A stretch of 64,000 nt of DNA from Letharia columbiana. Its lineage: Eukaryota; Ascomycota; Lecanoromycetes; Lecanorales; Parmeliaceae. The translations under genes and the position numbers were made by a program. The stretch spans positions 1,116,501 to 1,180,500 of the forward strand of contig NW_023501037.1 of assembly GCF_014066305.1 (NCBI RefSeq), in the 5' to 3' direction. Below are positions 1 through 11,121 of this stretch, piece after piece. The notes under the pieces were generated by a model. That model saw only the letters and a program-made list of their open reading frames with translations, was not told the DNA's origin and did no database searches. Every line of letters begins with the position of its first letter. Position 1 is the first letter of the stretch.

Positions 1-550
1 GCTCATAGTTATGGCAGTAAGCTACACCAATCGCATTTGAATAACTCAACGCTGATGGGATCTTTGCAGTCTACGCCGCCTCAGCGATGGCTGGGAACTC
101 GGTCATTCGATCTCTCCTAGGTGGCACGTTACCGCTCGCGGGACCAGCATGTAAGGACACCCAAAAAAACCTTCTCATCAGCACCATGCATTAATGCTTC
201 GTGATAATGTCTGGTTCTGCAACGCTCTTGTGTCCCAACGGACTCTCAGATGTCTCGTTGTACCGGTTTTCAGTCCCCAAAGACAATACTGACATAAGAA
301 TTCTCTAGTGTACGCGAAACTGAATCCCCATTGGGCCGGAACTTTGTTGGGCCTGATCCAGGTAGCCATTATACCCATCCCTGTATATTTCTACAGGTAC
401 GGACATAAGATTAGGATGAAGAGTGCTCTCATTCAGAGTATGCAGCAGGACAAAGAAAAGTTGGAGAGCAAGCGAAGGAGTGGCGTCCGCGCTGCCAAAT
501 TAGAGAAAGTGGAGGATGATATCGCGAAGGTTTATTCGAAAACCGTATAA
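1..550 (+). CDS. MFS transporter, C-terminal part (5' end outside window)
   Basis: The window opens inside this gene, so only three exons are present: 1-16, 70-150 and 309-550, separated by GT-AG introns 17-69 and 151-308. Joined they give 112 residues. They read as the last two membrane helices of a fungal major facilitator superfamily drug/polyamine-type antiporter: a YGIYAASAMAGNSVIRS stretch, LLGG and PLAGPALY, then a hydrophobic helix ending IPIPVYFYRYGHKIR, the typical final-helix signature of this family. A charged cytoplasmic tail of about 45 residues follows, rich in Lys and Glu. The substrate cannot be told from the C-terminus. It converges with the next gene, whose stop lies 75 bp away on the other strand. 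Confidence 0.82.
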
Positions 551-624
551 TGACTAAGCTTTACCTGGGTATAATAGGGAGCTGCAATCAAACCCTCCGC
601 CCCGAAATGACTAAGAAATACATC

Positions 625-1014
625 TTAATTCACAACATCTTCCTCCCTCTTTTTCTTATCCTTCGCCATCGCCTCCCTCTCCTCCTCCTTTGTCAATCCC
701 TCCGCGTGCCCCTTATCCCCTCTCAACCCCTTCAACCACTTCCTCAGCTTCCCAGATATCATCTTCTCCTCCCTGGCTGCTTGCAGGGCGTGGAATTTGG
801 CATTTGGGTCTTCGCCGCGTGCAATGGCAACTTGTCGCTCCTTGTTCCAGTTGTCAAAATAGGCAGTATGATGATCGGCTTTAGGGGAGGAGTAGCTACC
901 GCCGTCCTCCATGCCGTAGGAGTTGGGGTGAGCTTTGTCGGCCGGTGGGCCGAGGTCGATTCGAGCTGTGGGAAGGAGGCCCGATGAGGGGGTGCGTTTG
1001 GTTGAGGCGGTCAT
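625..1014 (-). CDS. Small conserved fungal protein of unknown function
   Basis: Single-exon gene of 129 residues with no intron signals. The protein is hydrophilic, with no signal peptide or membrane segment. Its N-terminal third carries a SGLLPTARIDLGPPADKAHPNSYG motif region, followed by a central Trp/Tyr-containing stretch (AYFDNWNKERQ), a KWLKGLRGD motif near residue 95, and a lysine/glutamate-rich C-terminus. The short, ordered motifs set in a charged background look like a conserved fungal protein rather than a chance ORF, but I cannot assign a function. It is convergent with the MFS gene. Its start is the first ATG of the frame and lies about 830 bp from the next gene upstream. Confidence 0.6.
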   Translation of the reverse strand: MTASTKRTPSSGLLPTARIDLGPPADKAHPNSYGMEDGGSYSSPKADHHTAYFDNWNKERQVAIARGEDPNAKFHALQAAREEKMISGKLRKWLKGLRGDKGHAEGLTKEEEREAMAKDKKKREEDVVN

Positions 1015-1760
1015 GGTGATATGTTTCGCGGGTAGTGAGCTGATGGTGTTTTAAATGGAGGACAAAGATTGTGTGATTTGAGGGTTGATTCAGGAGGTAT
1101 AAGTGTTTTTGTAACGGCGGAGTCTCTAAAATTGATGAAAGTACGTGGTTATACAAGAATCTAGAGATGCAATGCTAATGTGAGATCATCTGCTTTTCTT
1201 TTACTTGTCTATCTCGGAGTGTGTGGAAAAATGCCTCATATCGTCCAACAGTACTTATTGGCTAAAAAAATAGTTGTAGATAAAGTTAGCATCAGATTTG
1301 TACAGCCTCAGAAAACGGCCATTCCGGTTGATCTTCCCAAGCTCGGCAAAACATAGCATAGCTAACACCGGGTTCCACAATGTGATGTTTGAGAAGAGGG
1401 AGATTAGTTTACTGCAAACCAATCTTTAGGTGTGCACAATGTGATTGATGCTTAGACAATAGGCAGCTCTTGTTGAAGCGGCCAGGCTCGCTAAAGTTAT
1501 GCGGTTCCTGGTAAGATGCATGACGTAACAAACGCTAGATTAGAGTACACTAAGGTACCATGGATTTCGGCAAGCTACCCCAGGTTCTGAGCTCGGACCG
1601 ATCCAACTGGAAGTTCTTCAGATCCATTATTGCATTGTTTCCCTTCTCTGTTGTTGACACGCGAGGCCTGCTATCGTATATCAGGTAAGTTGATCATGCG
1701 CGTTAGATGCCTGTCATTACGGAAGAAGAAGCTTGGCGCTTGGCGGTACTGACTAGTCAG
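1015..1760. other. Intergenic region
   Basis: Divergent spacer between the small minus-strand gene and the plus-strand gene starting at 1843. I see no ORF with protein-like composition. The right end holds the TATA-like element annotated separately. Confidence 0.5.
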
Positions 1761-1767
1761 TATATAA
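1761..1767 (+). promoter_or_regulatory. TATA box
   Basis: TATATAAA-type element 75-80 bp upstream of the ATG at 1843. Its position and strand fit the core promoter of the charged nuclear-type protein gene. Seen in sequence; its use is inferred. Confidence 0.45.
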
Positions 1768-1842
1768 ACAGCGCGACGCCATTTACTCGGTCAATCGCGC
1801 TCACCCAGAGCTCGCTTCGTCCAACCTAACTTCACCTTCAAC

Positions 1843-3337
1843 ATGGCCGGCACTAGGCGATCCACGCGACAAGCCGCGACGAAGCCCAATCCCAGCGAAG
1901 CATCTTCAAAGAGCAAGCCCGCAGCTGCCGCAGGCACCAAGCGCAAAGCGGAATCTGAAGCCCCTGCGAAAGGCAAGCGCGAAAAGAAGGGGGCCAAGAA
2001 GGAGCAGACGACCATTGAGGCGTCAATGCCCAGTGATGACAAGAATGGCGATTCCAAAGAGGATGTCGAGATGAAAGATGAACAGGAAGCCGAGCCAGCT
2101 GAGGCGAGTAATGGCAAGACAGGCGCTGATGAGGTCGCGCAAAGAGAGGAGGAAGTGAGGGATCAGGAGCCCATGGACGAGGAGAAGAAGGAGGAAGAGC
2201 CTTCTGCTGAGAAAAAAGAGCCTGAGACTAATGGCGACGCAAAAGAAAACAGCGAAGAAGAGCCGAAGAAGAACGGCTTTGACGCTCTCATGGACCACAC
2301 TGACAAAGACGAGGACAAGAATGTTACTGAAGAAGGCACTGGAAGTAAAGTCTCCAAAGCCGAAGATGCGGTTGAGGATTCCTCAAAGCGTGAAGAAGCC
2401 ACACCATCAAGCATTCTCGAGAAAGGGATCATTTACTTCTTCTTCCGAGGTCGCGTTGGCATTAATGAGCCCACCGACGTCAATGACATCGCAAGAAGCT
2501 ACATCGTTCTGCGCCCTGTGCCTCACGGCGCGAAACTTGGCGATGGTCCGATCGGTGATGCCGGAAATAATCGCATGCTGGCGCTGCCAAAGAAAGTTCT
2601 CCCTGTCAGCCCAAAGGATAGATTCATGACCTTCGTCGAAAAAGCGAACATCAGCATGGACGACATCAAGAGCCAGCTATCGTCTTCTGACTACGCTACC
2701 AAAACAGCTGGCGCCCGTCATACCCCTGCCGCAACTCCCATTGGCGAGGGTGTCTATGCTGTCACCCAGACAGGTCGCGAAACTCACTTAGCCTACATCT
2801 TGACCATCCCCTCCGAGCTCGGCGAAATACAGCAGGGAGTGGGGCTCAGGCAGCGTGGCAGCTATATCACGAGCGCCAAGAATCCTCAGTCTTCTGGCCC
2901 AGCAAATGCGAACTTGCCACAAGGGGCGGAGTATCCCAAAGAGTACGTTTTGCGCAGCCGGTCACTGAAAAGTCATCTACTGACCTCTTGCAGAATTCTT
3001 GACGAGTTCCACGGCCGAGGCTGGATGCCACTCCAACCCAAACTTCTCAACTACGAAAATACGCAGTTCTTGCTCATTGGGCACAATGACGACGCCTTGG
3101 AGAAAGCAGCCAAGCCTCAGGATGGGGAGGAGGAGAAGCCAGAGAAGGAGACGCCGCTGGAGGAGATGGAGACTTTGGAGCACGAGGATGAGATTCGCGT
3201 TGAGCATCTGAAGGGTGAGTAAAAAGTATGACCCTTGGAAAAGTGTTGCAAGCTAACGGTAGGAAGGTGATGATTCCGTCTTCACAGATTTGGGACTCAG
3301 CGCAAAGGAATATCCCAAGCTACAGACGACATGGTAA
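1843..3337 (+). CDS. Charged nuclear-type protein with conserved fungal core
   Basis: Three exons (1843-2942, 2994-3214, 3267-3337) give 463 residues. The first about 190 residues are low-complexity, Lys/Glu/Ala-rich and contain KRKAE and GKREKKGAKK clusters that look like nuclear localisation signals. From about residue 195 there is an ordered core starting KGIIYFFFRGRVGI, with IARSYIVLRPVPHGAKLGDG, a predicted beta-rich domain, and a second block PKEILDEFHGRGWMPLQPK. The tail is acidic. Fungal homologues are, as I recall, often annotated as BTB-domain transcription factor, but I see no BTB fold evidence and do not adopt that name. The first intron is 51 nt without an in-frame stop, so naive ORF calling reads through it. 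The second uses acceptor 3266 and restores a C-terminus ending KLQTTW. DNA or chromatin association is an inference from composition only. Confidence 0.75.
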
Positions 3338-4107
3338 TGGTAATTGGTATGGTTGTTCAATGATGGAGGGATTTGTGAATGGCTTCACGGAGTACATACG
3401 GAGGCAAAAAAGTATCAGCGATAGTATGAAAAGTGCTGTATATATCCCGTACCACGGCGGCGATCTCAATATAGCAAGAAGAATCAAAACAATTCAAGAG
3501 CAAACTATTTGAGAGGCAATCGGTTTCATCAACGAGACATGAATCATGAGTCCTGTCCATTGCAAAATGCCAGAAAGTAGTGGGTGCCAGTCGGCACTTA
3601 TGGCTTGGCGCTCGCCTCGACTTCGGAAGTTCACATCACGGTAATTCTTGAATAACAACACTACCTTCAAACAAACAAACATCCTCACTACTTCTCATAG
3701 TCACCAAGTGATAGTAAGCAAAGCTCTCAAGAACAGATAAAGCCATTTACAGATCCCCCAACGAATCCACCCTGCCGCCTCCTCTTTCCTGAAACAGCTT
3801 GCGAGCAACCGACTCGGCTCCTCGGTACCACAACCTACATTCGTCACCTTGGGTCGCCTCCTGCAGGTGAGAGCGCTTTGATTCACAGTGACGGACGTAT
3901 CAATTCAGTTATTCACTCTCTGGTTCAAGGTGCCATATCTCCATGCGCACCGGACCTGCCCTTACCGCTTTACCCTCCCTGACTTGTTGACTTTCACGCT
4001 TTGACACCCAACTTCTCACGTGTCCACCACGAGTGCCTCCGCAGTCTTGAACATTGGCATCAAAAGTCTGCCCTCACCGCAACATAACACATCACAGCCT
4101 GATTACA
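3338..4107. other. Intergenic region and dhh1 leader
   Basis: Same-strand spacer between the charged protein gene and dhh1. The part from about 3700 is CT-rich on the plus strand, as usual for fungal promoters and 5' leaders. No supported gene. Confidence 0.5.
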
Positions 4108-5822
4108 ATGGCTTCAGCGCTGGTGGATCAAGCCGCCAAGATGAAAATCGGGTGAGTTACTTATTGGGAGCTTCAAAACAATAAGGCAACCTACTCATGC
4201 ATGTTGTATAGTGACAGTACTTCGGCTAAGAGTGAGACTGAGAAGCCCAAGGCTCCTGGCAGAGACACTCGACCACAGACTGAGGTGCATGGCACCATGC
4301 TCTTGTCAGGATACCAGAGCTGATTGTTGGTTTAGGATGTCACGGCCACCAAGGGCCTTGAGTTCGAAGATTTCGTTCTCAAGCGAGACCTTCTCAAAGG
4401 AATCCACGCGGCAGGATTTGAAAAGCCTTCACCCATCCAAGAAGAAACCATACCCGTCGCCTTAACAGGGCGAGATATATTGGCAAGAGCAAAGAACGGC
4501 ACAGGCAAGACTGCTGCGTTCATAATACCCACACTAGAGAAGATCGAGCCGGAAAAGCAGAAGACCCAGGCTTTGATCATCGTGCCCACAAGGGAGCTTG
4601 CTCTACAGACATCACAAGTTTGCAAAACCTTGGGCCAGCATCTGGGCATCAATGTCATGGTCACGACCGGTGGCACCGGTCTCAAAGACGACATCATTCG
4701 CCTGCACGAAACGGTTCACATTATTGTTGGCACTCCTGGCCGGATAGCAGATCTTGCGAGAAAGGAGGTCGTCAAACTTGACGAATGTACTACATTTGTC
4801 ATGGACGAAGCCGACAAGCTTCTCTCTCCGGAATTTACGCCCACAATTGAACAACTGCTCGGTTTTCACCCTAAAGAGCGCCAAGTCATGCTTTTCAGCG
4901 CCACCTTCCCAATAATAGTCAAATCATTCAAAGTAAGTATAACCATCCAATGTCTACGCCGAATGCTTACAGTCTCCAGGATAAACATATGACTAACCCG
5001 TACGAAATCAACTTGATGGACGAGCTCACTCTGCGAGGTATAACGCAGTACTACTGCTTCGTAGAAGAGAAACAGAAAGTCCACTGTCTCAATACCCTCT
5101 TCTCCAAACTCCAGATCAATCAGTCCATCATTTTCTGCAACTCCACAAATCGAGTGGAGCTGCTTGCGAAGAAGATAACCGAACTTGGATACTCCTGCTT
5201 CTATTCTCACGCTAAGATGCTGCAACACAATCGTAACCGCGTGTTTCATGACTTCCGGAACGGTGTATGCCGCAATCTCGTTTGCTCTGATCTTCTTACC
5301 CGCGGTATCGACATTCAGGCTGTTAATGTAGTCATCAATTTTGATTTCCCAAAGAATGCGGAGACCTACCTCCATCGTATTGGTCGATCTGGACGTTTCG
5401 GACATTTGGGAGTGGCGATCAACCTGATCAATTGGGATGATCGCTTCAACCTCTACAAAATTGAGCAGGAGCTCGGTACCGAGATTGCAGCCATCCCACA
5501 ATCCATTGACAAGAAGCTCTACGCTTACGATTCTCCCGAAAACATCCCTCGCCCAGCATCAAACCTTGGGTCCGAACGTCAGGCATCTGGCCAAGGCCAA
5601 CAAGGTGGACCCAACCAGCGACCCAATCGTGGCCTTAGCAATTCCAATGGAAGCTACTCTGGCCAAGGACGCAATCAAGCCAACGGACGTGGACCTCAAC
5701 AAACCAACGGGACCAACTATCAGAACAACTCACGTTACCCGGGTCAATCGAATGGAGGCCAGAGAGGTTCTTCCAGAGGATACCCTCAACAAAGCCGACA
5801 GACTAGCTCTACACCTCAATAG
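4108..5822 (+). CDS. dhh1: DEAD-box RNA helicase Dhh1/DDX6
   Basis: Four exons (4108-4151, 4212-4284, 4336-4932, 4980-5822) encode 518 residues. This is the translational repressor and decapping activator of P-bodies. Visible helicase motifs in order: Q motif (FEKPSPIQ), AKNGTGKT (Walker A), [28 protein letters not shown] (DEAD box), SAT, then in the second RecA domain [30 protein letters not shown] and [10 protein letters not shown]. The [20 protein letters not shown] lead-in is diagnostic of Dhh1 rather than other DEAD-box proteins. The C-terminal about 90 residues are Gln/Asn/Gly-rich with RG dipeptides, a disordered tail expected to support condensation. Exon 3 ends inside the SAT-to-domain-2 linker and exon 4 resumes with [13 protein letters not shown]. 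Confidence 0.95.
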
Positions 5823-6955
5823 AGGGGTTGAGCTTTCTGCTTCGTTCGGTTTTCGCCCTTTCCATTGCTTCTCGGATTCCCATTATTGACCTTGACCAAC
5901 TTCGACTACTTAAATGCGACTTGATGACGGGAATACGACCTTCTACTCTGTACATATTTTTACGGTAATTCGACTTATGCGCCCCGGATCTCGCGAGTTC
6001 GGTTTTCGTTGCGGTGTCCTGGGAGAGCTTAGAGACGGTGTACAAAAAGGCGTTCACTCCTACAGCATCATTCATGGCGTTTTCGTGGGATCATCCCCAT
6101 GGTTCTGCAATCTAGCTCCTTTCCGGACTGAGCTCTCGGTCCTAGTCCTTTGCTCGATGCTGCTGTTCGTCGGCGGTCTCACTAGATCAAAAGTTGCAAC
6201 TACGACCACGACATTGCAATACTCACACTTCCCTCACACTCTCGTCACACACCAAGCTACCAAGGCACACATGTCCCCGCCTTTCAACACACCTTTAGAC
6301 CCATTAAAATCAGCTCACGATAATCTAAGCTTCTACAATACCATCAACCTAGCAACCTCCTGTCGTTCTTTTCCCATCGAGGCGCTCCCTTTGAGGCTTT
6401 CAACATCTAGCCATGCCTCTGTGTCAGAGCAGTGATCTGGTTCATCACTGCCTGGATATCAACTCCGTCTACCGTCTACTCTGCTCCCTTGAGAGGGTTG
6501 ATGGCCGTACCTGACGACTCCTGCCGATCCTCTAGTAGCACAACACTACTCCATCAATGCCGAACAGGCATCAAGAGAAAATGCCAGGATAGCACTAGAA
6601 AATCTCCCCAAAAACAAAGTAAGAGGCAAAAGGTCTGCCAATGACCGATGCAGACCTGATAGTCATAGCCCGAGTCTTGTTTAGCTGTAGCTGAATGAAA
6701 TACAAACTACCCTCTGAAACAATTCTCACGTATTTCATGCCTGTGTATCTACAATCCCTTCCAATGAGGTCGATTTCCATCAATGATTGCAATCCTAAGG
6801 GACCCGATCTGGTCAAAGCCTTGGTGGAATGCCCCGTTTGCCCCTGTAAGACCATTAAAGCTCCCTTTGCCTCAGAAATACGCACCCAGCTTTCAGCGCC
6901 TTCGCTTCAACATACACCGAACTAGCTTTCGTTCTCCCTCTCCATCTCTACCTAT
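5823..6955. other. Convergent intergenic region, no supported gene
   Basis: Spacer of about 1.1 kb between the dhh1 stop and the methyltransferase stop. Short plus-strand ORFs exist (for example 6271-6435 and 6480-6690) and some read like protein, but I could not join them with splice sites in consistent phase. Part is probably dhh1 3' UTR. Confidence 0.4.
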
Positions 6956-7730
6956 TCAATCCTTCGGCGCGTCCGTCAGAGGCACATACATGACCCCAAA
7001 CGACTTCTCCCGCACCACACTCCCATCCTCCTTCTTGTCGATGACCCAAATATACTGCATGCCCTCCCCCACGGGGATGAACAACCGACCCGGCGCCCTC
7101 AACTGCTCCACCAGCACCTCGTGCGCCTCCTTCGCCGCCGCCCCGACGTGGATCGCATCCCACCCCCCCTCGCCCCCATCCAACCCCAGCCTCCCGTCCG
7201 CCTTCACGAACCGCACCTTCCCCGCCTCGAGCATCTCCCTGCCTTCCTTGCCCTTCGACATGTTTTTGTGGGCGAGGTCGACGAGGCCCTGGATGTGGTC
7301 CACGCCCACGACGGTTCCGGACGGGCCGACCAGGTTGGCGAGGACGGCGGTCAGGTAGCCGGAGCCGGAGCCGATGTCGAGGACGCGGGCGTCGGGGCGG
7401 AGGTAGGGGAGGAGGGATTCCGCGGCCGAGGCGTGCATGTGCGGGGCGGAGATTGTGGCGCCGAAGCCGATGGTCTGGGGCGAGTCGTGGTATGGGGTGG
7501 CGGGGGCGTAGTGAGCGCGGTCGACCTGGGAGAGCGGTGTCAACTAGTGGTTTCCGTGGATCATGAGGGCGGTTGGGAGTGAGGGGTTCCGGTAGCTAGG
7601 GCGCGGATTGGAAGAAGTTGGGGCGTACAGCAAGCATAGCATTCCTGACACGTTCGGATTTGATGAGACCGTTGCTTGTGAGGTTCTTAATCAGAGCTGC
7701 ATTCGTTGAGCCGGTTGACATCCACGCCAT
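6956..7730 (-). CDS. Protein-L-isoaspartate O-methyltransferase
   Basis: Two exons on the minus strand (7730-7629 and 7525-6956; intron 7628-7526) give 223 residues, the normal length for this repair enzyme, which methylates isoaspartyl residues in aged proteins with S-adenosylmethionine. The start MAWMSTGSTN is the classical PCMT N-terminus. Other hallmarks are the VDRAHYAPATPYHDSPQTIG segment created across the splice junction, TISAPHMHA, motif I VLDIGSGSGYLTAVL (SAM binding), and a C-terminus ending GVMYVPLTDAPKD. An in-frame extension upstream of MAW exists (to about 7958) but has no family similarity, so I chose the MAW start. Exon 2 is very GC-rich in third positions, unlike exon 1. Confidence 0.93.
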
Positions 7731-8000
7731 GATTTTCGGATTTGCAGGAGGGTTGGGAATATGATTGGAAGCAAAGTAGAGGCAGAACAGTAGGGCAATG
7801 AGGGGCAGAAGGTGGTCAGCAAGAGGAATTTCCAGTGTGGCTGTTGAAGTGAGATTTTCCAGCTCAATTTTGTGGTATGTCAAAGTTGTTCTGGGAAGTT
7901 GCAATGGTAAAGTATGACAAAATGTTCCGGAAGCTAGCGGAATGAGCTCCGCGCCCAACTGAATAGCTTACGCCGCTGGACAGGACGCATTCAAGCTGCA

Positions 8001-9316
8001 TTATATGTATTGTCGTTCGGGATCCAGTCTATCTAGTCCCTCCATTGTTTTCTCATACCTACAATTGTAAGCAATTGCCGATCAAGAAGCGAGAGGAGAG
8101 CATACATGGTGAAAACAATGCCTCCGCTCAATATTAGCCTTGCCAGCCGCGGAACTGCTCCTGACCAGAGGGTGAAAAAGCCTTCGTTCTTCACAATTTT
8201 GGTTGCACACTCAAAGCTGTTTTTGTACTCCTTCCGCGCATCAATCGATTGCATTCTGTCCAATGTTTAGCTTTTGGCAATTCCTGGGAATAAATGGATG
8301 ACGGCCGTACCGTGTCTTGATAGTATCTAGAGGTTGGGTGACATATCTGAGTAGTATCAGTATTGAGCGTTTTGCAGCAATCCTTGGCCTCTTACACAGT
8401 GATTAAACCTGCCAACCCACCTATGGCGAAGGTGCTCACCGTGCCGAGCTTCTCCCCCGGCGCAACGTAGCCTTGAGCAAATTGCTTTATGGTTGTATAG
8501 GTTCCGAACCTTGTTGCCGAATTCGCTGCTTGCCGTGCGGTGGTCGGTACGAAACCTTGGAAGAACCCCCTTATACCTCGTTCCCGAAATATTATGCCTG
8601 AACCATGCAGAAAGCCACGCATGCGGGGGTTGGCTGACTTCCGGTCATCGATTCTGTTCAGATGGTGCACGTCAGCTTCGGAGAGCGCCTCTGCGTATTC
8701 CAGCTAAGACGCACAGTGTAGTTTTTATACTTTCAAATGGCGTGACAGCGAACAAGGATTCTGTTATGCCAGCGCCAAAGCCTGCTATTACTGTCCTCGG
8801 CCCAGATATCTTGCCAAATTCATCTTGCAACAATGTCTTATATGTATCGAAGGCCACGAAGCCTAGCAACATCTTAGTTGGTGGTCCGCCTATTCCCAGG
8901 AGCAAAGCCCATACGTATTCCAGCTTTGAGAGAATTTCCGATGATCAAGGTCGTACATCCTGCATACCATGCCTTCCCGAATGGAGGCCATCCAAGTTTC
9001 TGCAAGTCTGGTAGACGTCGGTTGAGTTGAGTTCGCGTCTTTGCGACTGTAGGAAACTGTCAATCGGGCTTCGCTGGTACAGATTTTCGAGACGTACATT
9101 CGGCTGGGTATGTGATAGCTATTGGATTGTAAACGTTAGCTGTAGAAACAGGACGCAGCGTTCATAACATACCAATTTCCACAGCTCCGGCCGTGGAGCC
9201 AGCAATTATAGAACGCAGTGCACTCGGCTGAGCATTGTCAGCTCGTGGGTCTATGCAAATCATAACCAAGTAACTAGACCGACCTTTGCTTTGTTATCTG
9301 AACTTGAAGTTGCCAT
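8001..9316 (-). CDS. ctp1: Mitochondrial citrate/tricarboxylate carrier
   Basis: Nine short exons on the minus strand (9316-9284, 9227-9173, 9118-9098, 9046-8915, 8862-8715, 8653-8396, 8346-8311, 8255-8106, 8058-8001) sum to 296 residues. The three mitochondrial carrier signatures are all present: PAEFAKTR (first repeat, rebuilt across two introns), PFESIKT (second) and PLDTIKTR (third). The blocks IDDRKSANPRMRGFLHG, FFQGFVPTTARQAANSATRFG and LWSGAVPRLARLILSGGI identify the Ctp1 citrate carrier of the inner membrane, which exports citrate against malate to supply cytosolic acetyl-CoA. Its start is only 162 bp from the start of mam33 on the other strand. The final exon (ending ERQYI) is outside any long ORF and is found only through the 8105-8059 intron. 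Confidence 0.93.
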
Positions 9317-9478
9317 TGAAGAAGTAGTGAAAGATGAGCTCGTGAGGATTGAAGATCGGCGTGTCGGGATTGTCGTCGCGCCAAGCTGCGGCTCTCTAGC
9401 GCCAAAATTTCTCGAGAGCGTCTTCCAAAAATCTCATCTGCAATCCTCACGATTGAATCCACGTCCACAGAACAAGAA
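9317..9478. promoter_or_regulatory. Shared divergent promoter of ctp1 and mam33
   Basis: 162 bp separate the two start codons on opposite strands. Both products are mitochondrial, so joint control is plausible. No TATA box or recognisable operator is visible. Confidence 0.5.
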
Positions 9479-10709
9479 ATGTTGTCTCTTAGAAGCATAT
9501 CCCGAGCTCTTCCTCGATCTCTACCCAGGTTAGGCGCATCAAGCCAGCCGAGATTCCTTTCTACCGTCCACCGTACCTCGTTACTCCAGCAGACATGCAA
9601 AGCAGCTTCCATACCCAGATATGCCGCGTTCTCGACTTCAAGAGCGGCGCGAGAGAAGGAGGGTCAGGGTATGATGGACTACACTCATACTCACGTCATA
9701 GAAGCTTACGAGAGATCTAGTGGACCAAGAGCTTTCAGCAAAGATCGAGTCCGAGCTGCAAATGGAGAAGGAGATGAGAGATTCTGAAAAGCTACCATCA
9801 AGTCTCCAGGACTATCTCGACAGCAGCTCCTTTGAAGTCAGTCTGCCCAATCTTCTACTCATCCAGCCTAGACTAAAGATCCATAGCTTCACGACACCCC
9901 AGGCCAAGAAGAAGTCGTCCTGACCCGCAAATTTGGCGACGAATCGTAAGTCCCACCCACCTTGCCGTCTCTCAACACTCCCCCATCTAACACCCCTCCT
10001 TCTCCCCCCAGCCTCCGCGTATCCTTCTCCATCGCCGACTTGAACGCCATGGACCAAGACCCCGACGATTACCGCCGAGACCCCAACGACCCCAGCCAAG
10101 ACCCAGCCCTCTACGACGAAGACGACGGCTCGATCCCTGTCGAATCCGCTCAATCCGGTGGCGCCAACACCAAAGGCGCCATAAACGCCGGCCGCACAAA
10201 GGGCGGCAACTTCAACATCGCACCCGAAGACCGGGTCGCCCCTGGCGACCGCGAGGACCTCGCCGACGACGAGTCCGCGCCTCCCAACGAGGAAGATGAA
10301 CCTACCTTCCCGGTCAGGGTAAATGTCATGATTGAGAAGGTGGGCCACGGGACGTTGCAGATGGAGACGACGGCGCAGGATGGCGAGATCGTGATTGACA
10401 ATGTTTACTACTTCAAGGATGCCGAGTTGGCGGACGCGAAGACGGCGGAGCTGGATTGGAAGAGGAGGAATCTGTACGAGGGCCCGCCGTTTGGCAACCT
10501 GGATGAGGATCTGCAGGTCTTGTTGGAGAGGTATCTGGACGAGAGGGGGGTAAATACTGCGCTGGCGTTGTGGGTGCCCGAGTACATTGACTTCAAGGAG
10601 CAGAGGGAGTACCTCAATTGGCTGTCAAGTAAGTCTCTATCCATCTTCCTTCCGATACCGCGGCCGCTGACGTGTTTGTACAGGCGTGAAATCATTCGTG
10701 GATGCATAG
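9479..10709 (+). CDS. mam33: Mitochondrial matrix acidic protein Mam33 (p32/gC1qBP family)
   Basis: Five exons (9479-9668, 9721-9836, 9887-9945, 10012-10628, 10684-10709). The first about 60 residues are Arg/Ser-rich and lack acids, a clear mitochondrial presequence (MLSLRSISRALPRSLPRL). The mature part begins DQELSAKIESELQMEKE and follows the p32 fold: PGQEEVVLTRKFGDE, RVSFSIADL, an acidic disordered loop, FPVRVNVMIEK, a beta strand with VIDNVYYF, YEGPPFGNLDEDLQ and YLDERGVN. The C-terminus ends WLSSVKSFVDA after the last intron. Mam33 is a doughnut-shaped acidic matrix trimer needed for mitochondrial translation and oxidative metabolism. It diverges from ctp1 with a 162-bp shared promoter. 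Confidence 0.92.
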
Positions 10710-10969
10710 GTGTAGTACAGTACAGCTTAGCAACTTGTTTCAGTAGCGAGTTTCCCTTCTATCTTGTACCTCACCGAGCCTTTTCCACTCTAAGCGAACG
10801 AGAAAAACACCGAGTCGTTACTTTAATTACATCTACCGACCTCGCCATGAGACTGTGTTGACCAACCTGCGTTGCCAGTTCGTATATCTTCGTTTCATCA
10901 TGCCTTGATAAATCAGGCCCCCCAAACAATAAAAACCCCCTCATCTGTCCCAAACCCACCCCATCCCCA
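10710..10969. other. Convergent spacer
   Basis: Between the mam33 stop and the repeat array that overlaps the amine oxidase 3' end. No gene seen. Confidence 0.5.
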
Positions 10970-11121
10970 CTCACAGCTTACTCGAGCAACACACCGTCCC
11001 ATCCCCACTCACAGCTTACTCGAGCAACACACCGTCCCATCCCCCCTCACAGCTTACTCGAGCAACACACCGCCCCGTCCCCACTCACAGCTTACTCGAG
11101 CAACACACCGCCCCGTCCTCC
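10970..11121. repeat. 38-bp tandem repeat, four copies, overlapping the amine oxidase stop
   Basis: Four head-to-tail copies start at 10970, 11008, 11046 and 11084. Each begins CTCACAGCTTACTCGAGCAA. Copies differ only at a few positions in the C-rich end, where copies 1-2 have GTCCCATCC and copies 3-4 have GCCCCGTCC. The right-hand copy covers the last codons and stop (11087-11085) of the amine oxidase gene, so on the minus strand every copy contains the codons for SSKL plus TGA. The period is not a multiple of three. Three copies are therefore 3' UTR duplicates of the peroxisomal targeting end. Confidence 0.92.

Noticed and set aside
5914..6690. Possible small gene downstream of dhh1
   Set aside because: Two or three protein-like segments exist but no GT-AG junction joins them in phase, and no motif is recognisable.
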